A stretch of DNA of 64,000 nucleotides from Scleroderma bovista (lineage: Eukaryota; Basidiomycota; Agaricomycetes; Boletales; Sclerodermataceae), in NCBI GenBank assembly GCA_037178675.1, contig JAYMGJ010000028.1:1-64000 (forward strand), in the 5' to 3' direction. This document shows, piece after piece, positions 11,680 to 21,566 of this stretch. The position numbers and the translations under genes are program-made. The notes below the pieces were generated by a model that saw nothing but the letters and a program-made list of their open reading frames with translations, was not told where the DNA came from and searched no databases. Within the stretch, counting starts at the first letter, position 1. The number at the start of each line of letters is the position of its first letter.

Positions 11680-12678
11680 ATGGCAGACCTCAACCAGCTC
11701 CTCGGACAGCTTATCCAGGGGCAAATTAACCTCCAAGCACATATCGCGGCCCTTGCGGCTGCACAGCCTCAGCCTGCACCGCCGCCGCGCAAGAAGGTGG
11801 TCGTGGATCCCGGGAGTTATGACGGCTCCCCTCAGAAGTTCCACGAATGGTGGTCTAAGGTCAAGATCTGGCTACAGATCTCGATGGAGGGGGCAACTGA
11901 CGCCCAGGTCACTGCTGCAGTTCTTTCCTGGCTCACTGGCCCAAAGGCTGGTCGGTGGGCTCAAGTCCGTCTGGACAGCTGCATGGCGGCAGCCCAGGCC
12001 CTCGCCAATGCCCCGCCTGTCCTGGCCGGACAACCCACGCCTCCGCCAGCATGGCCCACTTGGGATGACTTCTCAGAGGAGATAGAAAGGTTCTTTCTCC
12101 CCGGGAACAACGCCGAGTGGGCACGTGCCCAGCTTCTCTGCCTTAGGCAGGGCCCGAGGCAGAGAATTGACGACTTCTTAGCGCAGTTCGAGGCGCTCAA
12201 GAACCAGGGAGGCTGCGTGGATGATTACGCTCGCGATCTGCTCGAACGAGCGCTCCAGAGGAAACTCTTGGAGCAAATCTATATACAAGGCATGCATCGA
12301 GACACGTATGTGTGCCTTGCCAACTCAGCTCGCGCGATGGGAAGAGCCCAAGAACTCTTCCTTATTAATCTCCAAGGGCAAGGCTCAGCCCGATATTACC
12401 AGGGCCAAAACTATTCGTCTTCAGCCACATCTGGGAGTGGTGTCCCTATGGACATAGGTGCCGCTGAGACAAACCAGCAAAGGGGTAAAGGGCCCCAATG
12501 CTACAATTGCCAATTATTTGGCCACATCGCACGTGAGTGCACAAAACCGCGCCGCCCTCGTCATGGGCAACCACAAGCACGGGCAATGCAAGCCCAGCCG
12601 GAGGATGACCGGCTAAATGCGGTCAGAGGAATGACGTTTGCAGAAATGCAGGCGTTCTTCAAGGATTTAAAAGATTAG
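11680..12678 (+). CDS. Gypsy element 3 Gag with CCHC zinc knuckle
   Basis: 332 codons from ATG 11680 to TAG 12676-12678. The N-terminal half is a retrotransposon Gag capsid-like region (WWSKVKIWLQIS, WDDFSEEIERFF, RQRIDDFLAQFEAL), followed by the nucleocapsid knuckle CYNCQLFGHIARECTKP (C-x2-C-x4-H-x4-C) and a basic stretch. It packages element RNA into virus-like particles. It has no internal stops and ends four bases after a slippery heptamer that would pass ribosomes into pol. Confidence 0.93.
   Translation: MADLNQLLGQLIQGQINLQAHIAALAAAQPQPAPPPRKKVVVDPGSYDGSPQKFHEWWSKVKIWLQISMEGATDAQVTAAVLSWLTGPKAGRWAQVRLDSCMAAAQALANAPPVLAGQPTPPPAWPTWDDFSEEIERFFLPGNNAEWARAQLLCLRQGPRQRIDDFLAQFEALKNQGGCVDDYARDLLERALQRKLLEQIYIQGMHRDTYVCLANSARAMGRAQELFLINLQGQGSARYYQGQNYSSSATSGSGVPMDIGAAETNQQRGKGPQCYNCQLFGHIARECTKPRRPRHGQPQARAMQAQPEDDRLNAVRGMTFAEMQAFFKDLKD
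12666..12672 (+). promoter_or_regulatory. -1 ribosomal frameshift heptamer (T TTA AAA) at gag-pol junction
   Basis: In the gag frame the codons read GAT TTA AAA GAT TAG. The seven bases TTTAAAA fit X-XXY-YYZ exactly in the correct phase, and slipping back one base continues as AGA TTA GTG AGT GAG into pol, which is in the -1 frame. The gag stop follows at once. A downstream stimulatory structure was not computed. Confidence 0.8.
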
Positions 12679-15600
12679 TGAGTGAGGATAAATTGGGCAT
12701 CCTCGCTCTTGAGTCTTCTTTGGACTTAGCTGTACGTATTCTGGACTATAGACTTTCTCGTGCTACTACTCCTGCTGTGCAGAAAATATTTAAATACCGC
12801 ATTGCTTTGCTACGTACAAAAATAGCGAAAACCCACCAAAAAGTGTCTTCTGTAGTTTCTCCCGTCTCAGTTTCTCCTTCTCGCTTTTCTGTTTTGTCGA
12901 TCGATACTATGGACTGTGACTCGGACTATACTGTACCTTCTAAGGGGGTCCCTGCAAAGGGCTCGGCGCTGGAAGTAAAATCGAGTGTGCTTAATTCCTG
13001 ATCGAATAAAAATATTTCTCCTCCCTCTTTGGCATCTAAGGAACCGGAAAGTCCCGCTGGTAACTTGGAAGTTTCTATGGACTTACGAAGGTCCTTCACA
13101 ATGGAACGTGAAGTGACGGTACCGGTCTGCATCCGCGGACCACTTAATACTATTAAAGTAGACGCTCTGCTAGACAGTGGCACTACTGGTTGTTTTGTTG
13201 ACAAGAGCTGGGCTCTTGATCGACGGCTTCAGTTATCTAAGCTGGTAAAGCCCGTCCCTGTGCTTAACGTAGATGGCACTAGGAATCAGGAGGGCGATAT
13301 CACGCATTATGTATTGTTGACAGTTGGTATTGGGAAACACGCGGAAAAGCTGTGGTGTGCCGTCACATGCCTTGGAAAAGTGCCACTTATCCTTGGCCAC
13401 ACCTGGCTTCAGAAGCACAATCCCGATATAGATTGGGTAACTGGCAAAGTTAATTTAACTAGGTGTCCTCCAGAGTGCAAGTCACTTTTAGAGACACGCT
13501 TTGCTAAGTTATTACGAGAGAATGAATCTCAGGAAACCTGGGTACAAGCTTTGAAAGCTCATGAATCAAAGGTCACTATTGATGAGTCGACCCTAGAGGA
13601 AGCTCAGAAGCAGGTGCCTAAAGAGTACTGGGAATTCTTGGACGTATTTAGTAAAAAGTCGTCAGAGCGCATGCCGCTAAGGAAACCTTGGGATCATGGA
13701 ATTGATCTAAAAGAAGACTTCCCGCCCAAAAAGGGAAGACTTATCCCGCTCTCTGTTGATGAACAAAAAGAAGTCGAATTGTTCCTTGATGATCAACTCG
13801 CTCAAGGATATATTCGGCCTTCTATTAGTCAACAGACGTCACCGGTCTTCTTTATCCTGAAAAAGGATGGCAAGAAGCGCATGGTACAGGATTACCGCTA
13901 TGTAAATGACTGGACAATTAAGAATAACTATCCGCTGCCGCTCATCTCTCAGCTTGTTGACAAGCTTAAGGGTTGTAAACTCTTCACGAAGATGGACCTT
14001 CATTGGGGTTACAACAATGTGAGGATTCGTGAAGGCGATGAGTGGAAAGCTGTGTTTGTAATGCACAAAGGGGCTTTCGAGCCATTAGTTATGTATTTCG
14101 GTCTCTGTAATTCACCCGCAACATTCCAGAAAATGATGAATGAAATCTTCCACGATATGTCGGATGTCTGCGTGGTGTATATCGATGACCTTATGATATT
14201 TACGGATACGGACAATCAGGAAAAGCATGATGGAATCGTGCTGGAAGTTTTGAAACATTTACGTGATAACGATTTGTTTGTCAAACCAGAGAAGTGTTGC
14301 TTCAGGGTCACCGAAGTCAACTTCCTCGGTATGATTGTGTCACGTGAGGGTATCAAAATGGACCCTAAAAAAGTTAATGCTATTTTGAAGTGGCCTGAGC
14401 CAACGAACGTAAAGCAGGTTCGCATGTTCCTCGGTCTTGGCAATTTCTATAGATGCTTCATTAAAGATTATGCGATCATGGCTAGGCCCATGACGGACCT
14501 TACGTGTAAAGATACGGTATTTAACTTTGGAGAAAAGGAATGCGCTGCGTTTGAGGCTTTGAAAGCCGCTTTTACTCGCGCTCCGGTACTTCAGTACCCC
14601 GACCAGGACCGCAAATTCCGCCTCGAAACCGATGCGTCTGAGTTTGCCGTCAGGGGAGTGATATCTGTGAAGTGCGAAGATGGCGAATTCAGACCCGTCG
14701 CATACATGTCACATTCCATGACACCTCCAGAATGAAATTATCCTATTCACGATAAAGAGATGCTGGCCATCATAAAAGCAACTGAGGCCTGGCGCCATTA
14801 TCTCGAGGCCACTCCTTACGCTTTCGAGATATATACGGACCATCATAACTTAATGTACTTTACCAAGTCGCAGAACTTGTCTAAGTGCCAAGCGTGCTGG
14901 CAAATGTGGATGACGCAGTTTAACTATTCGCTTATCTATAAAAGGGGAACCCAGATGCACGTTGCAGATCTGCTTAGCAGGCGATCGGACCATTATGTAT
15001 CTAGTTCCGATGACAACAAGGACCAGGTCCTGTTGAACCCGGTATCTATTAAACTGATCAATGTTACTGATCAGTCTTATGAAGAGCGACAGTCGCTCAT
15101 TACGAACTTTCATGATACTCCTGTTGCTGGCCATAAAGGAGTAAAAGCTACGTATAACATGCTCAGGAAGCATTATTCTTGGAAAGGGATGAAAGAGCAG
15201 ATTCAGACCTATGTGAAGCACTGTCAAAAGTGCCAACAGTCCAAAGTGTCGAATCAAAAGACTTCTGGAAGTCTTGTTCCTCTCCCTACCCCTAGCGGAC
15301 CGTGGCATGATGTCACTATGGACTTTACCGAGATGCTGGAATCCCTCGGGTACAATTATATATTAGTCATGGTTGATCGGTTCTCCAAGGAGGTCATGTT
15401 CGTGCCTTGTACTAAGGAGGAAACCACCTTATCAACCACTGAGTTATTTAGAGACCATGTCTGGTGCCAGCATGGACTCCCGTCTTCCGTCGTGTCAGAC
15501 CGCGGATTGGTCTTTGCAAGCAACTTCCTGGGGGAGTTGTATAGACTCTTAGGCGTAAAAAGGAAAATGTCTACGGCATTTCACCCTCAAACCGATGGTC

Positions 15601-16451
15601 AAATGGCGCGGTTAAACCGCGAAGTTAGTCAGTATCTCCGAACCTATGTAAATGATCGGCAGAACAAATGGGCCAAGTGGATCAAAATTTCCCAGTTCAT
15701 TTGGAACAACACGGTTTCGGAGGTAACCACTGATTCACCGTTCAGAATCACCCGGAGTTATTCCCCTCGTATGGGTGTTGAGCTGGTGGACACAATAGCC
15801 CCAGCGGCTAAGGACTTTGCCGCCATATTTAATAAAGTCATTGAGTCTTCTGAGAAGGCAAAACGTAATATGAAGCTTCAGGTGGATAAGCATAGAAATC
15901 CTGCCCCAAACTACGTTGTAGGCCAACAGGTCTGGCTTTCTACGGACAACCTTTGTATGCTAAATCGTGCTTCTAAGAAGCTCACAGAGAAGTGGATCGG
16001 CCCCTATGAGGTCACTCGCGTAATCCTGAATGCGGTCGAGCTTAAGCTCCCGAAAACTCTTCGGATTCACCCGGTTGTGAATGTCTCTCGAGTTAAACCT
16101 TATTTAGGTCCTCTTCCTGGTCAGCCTGTGTCTCAGCCCGGTCCGGTACATGTTTCTGAAGAACACGATGAAGAGTACGAAGTGGACTATATCATGGCTT
16201 CTCGTATTTATAAAAGGCAACTCCAGTATTTAGTACACTGGAAAGGATACGAAGAACATGAGAGAACGTGGGAACCCTCGTCAAATTTAAAGAATTCTCC
16301 TCTAGTAGTCGAGCACTTTTATCGAGAAAACCCCTCTGCTCCTCGGAAACTTTGTATGACCCAAGCGGACTTTGACTCGTTATTTAGTTGTATCCCCGAA
16401 AACCTCACGGTTTGTGACGCTCAGTTCTGCAGTCTGGAATCCTGCACCTGA
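12672..16451 (+). pseudogene. Gypsy element 3 pol, broken by two TGA codons
   Basis: A continuous frame of ~1260 codons apart from TGA at 12999-13001 (spacer before protease) and 14733-14735 (RNase H). Domains: protease (ALLDSGTTGCFVD, ~13166), reverse transcriptase (CVVYIDDLMIF, ~14170), RNase H (LETDASEFAVRG; TDHHNLMYF), H2C2 zinc domain (VAGHKGVKA...CQKCQQSK), integrase core (VTMDFTEML, VSDRGLVFAS) and C-terminal chromodomain (QYLVHWKGYEEHERTWEP, ~16222). The usual catalytic Glu (normally GQTER) reads GQMAR near 15600, so the integrase is probably inactive as well. Normally expressed as a Gag-Pol fusion through the upstream frameshift site. Confidence 0.9.
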
Positions 16452-16459
16452 GGGGGGAG
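16451..16459 (+). other. Polypurine tract of Gypsy element 3
   Basis: AGGGGGGAG directly after the pol stop and three bases before the 3' LTR start at 16463; the standard site for plus-strand priming. Confidence 0.75.
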
Positions 16460-16462
16460 TAG

Positions 16463-16799
16463 TGTTATGGTCTAACTTTTATCTTATCTAATCGCAGATT
16501 AGATAGCGTTTATCTTATCTTAGTGTACAGCCTCTATCTTATCTACCTAGTCTAGACCTGTACCTTGTGCTGTACACGCTGCCACCCTTGACATCATTAT
16601 GCATAGCCTTAGCTCCACAGTGATGTCATTACATAGCCTTCTACCTGCATGTAGCCTCATGGATAGCCTCGCGTAGCCCTCGTGTATAGTAGTATATATA
16701 CCATGCAATCCAGCACCCAGAGGCTCCCCATTCGAGCTCATCTTGGGTCTTTGCTCTAGATACTCGCGTCCTATCCTCTCAGAGTCTTAGCGTGTGGTC
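16463..16799 (+). repeat. Truncated 3' LTR of Gypsy element 3
   Basis: 337 bp aligned to 10497-10834. The five substitutions are all C/T or G/A changes at CpG in one of the two copies, plus a 5-T versus 4-T run. The match ends at GTGTGGTC, after which the two copies diverge completely. Confidence 0.92.
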
Positions 16800-17876
16800 C
16801 TGCTCAAATGGGAAGACTCAGGATGGCCTAGAGTACCAAATGCACCCTGGATAAAAGCGGTGGCATATGCCATGAGACACTGATCAGCCCCGACCCGATT
16901 CAGATGGGTCAAAGGACATGACTCCAACAGAGGAAATGAATGTGCGGATGCACTTGCTGCAGAAGGTGCAGCGAAACCAACGCCAGATGACATTGATATC
17001 ACCATCCCCATACTATCAGAACCAGGAGGAATGAGGCTGAACAAACTAACCCAGGCTGCTGCTTACAAGCTAATCCAGTCATTCACCTGTCCCCCCGAAT
17101 CACGTCAATCTAAGATACTACTCGACCGCACACGAAGTGCCTTGGAATCCCTGAACGATGGCCCACCACGGGATGAAAACATCTGGAGGAAGGTAAGGCA
17201 CCCGGACATCAGGCATCCTGTCCAGACTTTCCTCCTCAGAGCCCTACACAGCTCCCTCAAAATTGGGGAATTCTGGGAGAGAATTCCAAACTATGAGCAA
17301 CGTGCCCAGTGCTCTGTCTGCAATGAGGCAACAGAGTCACTAGAGCACATCCTCCTTGAATGCCCACGAGGGCACGCCAATCTAATCTGGACAAACACAA
17401 AATCAGCCTGGCCAGCCTGCTTTGGAGCATGGCCAGACATCCACCTAGGAACAATTCTGGGCTGTGGCTCCCTATCACTGCCTGCCCTCTACCAAAATGG
17501 CCTTCCCAACCCTGGCTGCTCCCGCCTCCTCCACATCTTACTATCTGAATCTGCCCACCTCATCTGGGTGCTCCGCTGCGAGCATGTCATACAGGGAACA
17601 AAGCACACAGCCAGCACCACCATAAACCGCTGGACAAACAAGTTAAACCACTGTCTGACCCTGGACCGATTCATCGCAAATAAGTGGAACCAAAAACTGA
17701 TCACCCGAGAACTTGTTGAGAACACCTGGACCCCTTCACTCCTTCGAACCACTCCAGACCTACCACAAGACTGGATTACCAACCCAGAGGTTTTAGTGGG
17801 TATTAAGCCATCGCGACCCCCTGCTCACCAGGGACCTCAGGCGGTGCACAGAGCCCCACACTACCCCACTCACTAG
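16800..17876 (+). pseudogene. LINE ORF2 fragment: RNase H end plus zinc-binding C-terminus
   Basis: The frame is open from the junction, with one TGA at 16881-16883 (context RH-stop-SAP, most simply CGA to TGA) and then uninterrupted to TAG at 17874-17876. The reverse-transcriptase and endonuclease domains are missing. The CCHC-type cluster and the tryptophan-rich tail fit the zf-RVT region found after RNase H in fungal Tad1/jockey-like LINEs. Confidence 0.8.
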
Positions 17877-18010
17877 TGGGGTGTGCGTAAGAGCATTTTT
17901 CCTCGGACCGAAGCCCAACCGGGCTTTCGATATAGTGTATTATGTAGAGCTTGACTTGTCAGTGGCTACATAATGATATCACTTGTCCAAAAAAAATATA
18001 TATATATGTA
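16800..18010 (+). mobile_element. 5'-truncated Tad-like LINE (non-LTR retrotransposon)
   Basis: Contains the end of an RNase H domain (RFRWVKGHDSNRGNECADA, ~16900), then the C-terminal zinc-binding region of the RT ORF (CSVCNEATESLEHILLECP, ~17311), a short 3' UTR and an A/TA-rich tail at 17990-18008. Only the last third of the element is present. It joins the Gypsy 3' LTR at 16799/16800 with no spacer and no visible target duplication. Confidence 0.8.
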
Positions 18011-18589
18011 GTTAAACTATATGGATGCACTACATACTGACCACGTGTAAGGATTCCATGATAAGTCAGCGGACGTTCGTTCCGATTACCAATTCCTGTT
18101 ACTATACTCTACCATTACTGGACTAACTCTAGTCGCTCTCTCGCACTTCTAGTCTCTTTCTTAGTTCCTCTTCTCGCACTATTATTGTACCACTCTCGTT
18201 ACCCCATCAGTAATCTGACAAAACTCTATCCGTGACTTTTACGTACTTTCTGTACCTATTTCGGCATAGATAGTCAAATATGTATGGAAGGTGCTGGGAC
18301 TTTTTTGAGTAGGTCCTTTGTCTATCCACAGTTGTTTTCCGTCTTTTTATGCTTTCGTGACTTCCATCCGACTGACTTATTGTCATTATTATACAATCCC
18401 TACCTTTCATGCAATTCCACCTAAACTTAGAAATAGCTTCGCCACATCACTCAGAAATGAATAGCACCATGGTCATCAATTGCAGCAAGAAACAACGTCA
18501 AGCAATTAAACGAGTGTAAAATGTACTAGCAGTTGCGGGATGAAATGATCGTGTGGAGGGAAGTGACTACTAACACAAAGTGAGAACAA
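18011..18589. other. AT-rich stretch without recognised gene
   Basis: No frame with family resemblance. Possible 3' flank of the minus-strand gene that follows. CACTACATACTGACC at ~18027 was examined as a CACTA-like transposon end but no matching inverted copy was found. Confidence 0.4.
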
Positions 18590-21423
18590 TTAAGAAAAAT
18601 CGTAATGAGCATGTTGGAAGGGAGCACGCGGAAGGGTGCCAAAAAATATGCTGTAGAATGTGAATTGATGTGCGACTGGAGGGTGGAATAGTGAATGTCC
18701 ATTTGGTAAGATTCTGTCAAGTATGTCAGTAAACTGTGTAGACCACAAAATAAACCTACAAATGCTCATGCGCTGATCAGCGGACATAGGGAGGTCCTCT
18801 GCTGTCGAGTCATCTTCCATGTAATCCATGGCGGGAGTGATGAGGGCACCAGACATGGTGATAACTTCATTCAGTGCAGTGGGACTGCGCCTAGCAACCG
18901 ACAGGAAGTATTGTCTAGTGCACAATCCCCAGTTGTGCTCTGAGAATGCCAATGCGGTCAAGGATTCTTTATTGGCCTTGAGGGGAGTCTTCGTAGTCGC
19001 CTTGCCACAGGTACTGATTTGGTCATCGACAAGCACATCACCCTTATAGTATAGAGTGATGGCACGTTCAAGCTAAAACAACTATTACCCTGCCATCTGA
19101 TGGGGAAAATGAATGACATACCACAGCACAACAAAGGCACAGCACTCCTTTGATACCATGTTCCTTCAGATTCTCGGTGTCGAGCTTCGGGATATCGGGG
19201 CATCCAATGCATGGGTGCAAATGGCCATGGGAAAGGAGCTGCAATAGAAAGTGTGACCGAAAAGCATTCTCCAAATTCGTAGGGTCAAGGTCTTCATATA
19301 AGAATGAAAACCCATCCAGGAGCTCACGACATATCTTGCGAATAGTGGTGGTATTCTTCGTGTCGTCAATCTCAGAGGCAAGGAAATGAGCTACAAGTGC
19401 AAGAGCAGTGGAACCGAAGTTGCTTCGCCACACACTGAGATGCCGTGTTGCCTGTCCAAGGAAATGTGAGCGCAAAGTTCAACCAAACTAAAAATAAAAA
19501 TAGGTTTACAAGCACGAAGATAGGCTCTCCCGGGCGTATGCCATTTAAGTCACTGTATTGAGGGTCAACAGCAGATATAATGGTCCGAAGCGCCTGCACT
19601 AAGTCCTGGTCCGGGATCACCCATGGATCACCCAGGCTACCAGCCCACACCAGCAGAGCGGGAAGGATCACCTTGGTCCACTTCCTGTCCTCTTGGAGCG
19701 CAGAAGGTAAATCTCCGTTGATGTAGCGGGTACGCGCACCACCCATGCTATTGGTTCCAGCTGATGACTCGAGCTTGACAGGCTGTGGCTTATTTCCTGC
19801 ATTGTCAACAACGATGTTGGTCTGCCGATCCACAAAAAATTAGCACAGTGATTCAATGGAGTAGGAGACCTACCGCTGAAGTCATGCGACCACAACCCCT
19901 GCTCTCATCGGTCACCTCATTGTCCCCTTCAGAGGCTTCATTGTCCCCTTCATCAAGCTCAGATGTAGCAACATATTTGCCAGTGGTGTGACCAGTATGC
20001 TTGCGCTTTGAACCAGTCTGGGCCTGTGAAAAGATTGGCAAAGTAAACTCATCATCGCTCTGTTCCAAGATGTCAGCATGAAGCGCCAGCTAGAATCCAT
20101 GTTAAGTAGAATGAGGCACATCAATTTTACGAAGACTTACCTTTGTCCTGTGGCCAGCAATCTGGATGGGCAAATCTTCAATCTGAAGGCTATTAGGTAA
20201 ACTGCTCAAAACTGGAGCGTTCTATAGAAAGGTGGTGGTCTGCACAGGGAAGGTCTAGCCTGTAGAAGAAGGGAGAAGGAGAAGCTGTAGGGTAACCTCA
20301 GTATGCTGGCAAGCTACTGTTATATTAGTATATATCTGTAGGTAACTACAAGGTATCAGTAGGTAGTAAGTGGTTAGTAGGAAAGATACTCACCCTCAGT
20401 AGTCTGGCAAGCTACTGAGGGAACTGTAGTAATAGAAACTACTGTATGTGCGCTTTATGCTTATGTAAGTATATAAACAAACCATAACAGTCTGTTTATC
20501 TCCAACACGTTCTTGTGAGTTGTCTCAGAGGTCGCTGAACTATGAGTGGTAGTGTCAGTGGTCAAGGAAGGGATAGACAATTCATCGACCCGGGTAGTAG
20601 AGTCAGATTTCTGACTGGGGGTGGATCCACGTGTGATGGTGTTGGCCCAGTTATTCACACGGCAACACAAGAGAGTCCTCCTGTTCGGGGCACCAATATT
20701 CCAGATAAGATTGAGCCAGTATAGAGTGGATTCAGTAAGAAGTAACATTGTCGAAAGGATGAACGTACCGCTGATGCAAATTTTCTTCTTCCAGTGCACG
20801 TGTTGCAGACTGTTCAGCCACATCAGTCACCAAGGCCATCCCGTACCGTCTTTTGAGTCCACGGTCACTAGCCCTAGCCCCACTGCTACTAGTCTGAGAT
20901 GGGACAGTTCACATGTCCAAAGGGTCTGTCACAGCAGCATTGATGGCTGCACGGTGAGTATCGACTTCCATATCAACTGAAGTTCATTGATCAATGAGTC
21001 CGTAGATTTCATATCAATTAGTAAAACATCCTCACCTTCAGCACGAGGAGCAGTACTTATATGCGTGGGTCTCTTTTGACTGCCCCCCCGTTTCGCTGGT
21101 CTCACAGGCTTAGCTTTGACAGCTCGCTGCATCACCTGCTTGGCCTCTATGGTCGCCTCCATCTCGCTGACTCGAGTGCAGCCCTGCTGAATAGTGGCTG
21201 CTCGTGCGTCTTTGGTTGCCTGCGCACGCAAGTCGTCAGCTTGTTTCTCCGCCATAGTACGTTGTTTAATTTGCGAGTCAAGAATGATTTGCCCTGGGTG
21301 TAGGTTAGCTTTTTCTTGTCGTGGACGCTGACCACCAGTGGAATTATTGGTGGACATGTTGTTACTCGTCGTACTACTAGGCGGAGGATGGAGACAAAGA
21401 AGGGTGAGTTTGAGTTGTGCCAT
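18590..21423 (-). CDS. DUF6532-like protein, multi-exon, probably one nonsense codon
   Basis: Read on the minus strand. The N-terminal block (LHPGQIILDSQIKQRT, then a Lys/Ala-rich coiled-coil-like stretch to ~21060) is followed by low-complexity Ser/Thr-rich exons, an acidic exon (QSDDEFTLPIFSQAQTGSKRKH, ~20040), and the conserved core: KWTKVILPALLVWAGSLGDPW (~19660), ATRHLSVWRSNFGSTALALV (~19440), ERAITLYYKGDVLVDD (~19060), FSEHNWGLCTRQYF (~18920). I recall this arrangement from DUF6532 proteins, a large Agaricomycete family of unknown function often near DNA transposons. An in-frame TGA at 20909-20911 suggests a broken allele unless spliced out. Exon ends are approximate; the start could be 21357. 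It diverges from the Plavaka transposase across 143 bp. Confidence 0.6.
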
Positions 21424-21566
21424 TTTATTCACACTTGCTCGCTAATGAATGACATGATTTTTTTTGAACTAAGTGCCGCCCACTGATTTTTGGCTCTAGT
21501 AAGCACTGCTACCCTGACAACTTAGTACCAAGCACACGGATTCAAACATGTCCATTTACGCTACAG
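21424..21566. promoter_or_regulatory. 143-bp divergent promoter, DUF6532-like gene and Plavaka transposase
   Basis: The two start codons face away from each other across only 143 bp, so any promoters must overlap. It contains a run of T (~21459-21467). No defined motif was identified. Confidence 0.45.

Larger units (their letters stand above)
10497..16799 (+). mobile_element. Ty3/Gypsy chromovirus (element 3) with truncated 3' LTR
   Basis: Two LTR copies start TGTTACGG (10497) and TGTTATGG (16463) and agree over 337-338 bp with five substitutions and one T-run indel. Between them are gag, a -1 overlapping pol and a purine tract. The 5' LTR continues beyond 10834, but the 3' copy stops at 16799 where LINE sequence begins, so the full LTR length and target duplication cannot be read. 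Two TGA stops interrupt pol. Confidence 0.92.

Noticed and set aside
18020..18060. CACTA-like start of a transposon end (CACTACATACTGACC)
   Set aside because: No matching inverted copy was found downstream of the Plavaka gene by eye, so it is not called as a terminal repeat.
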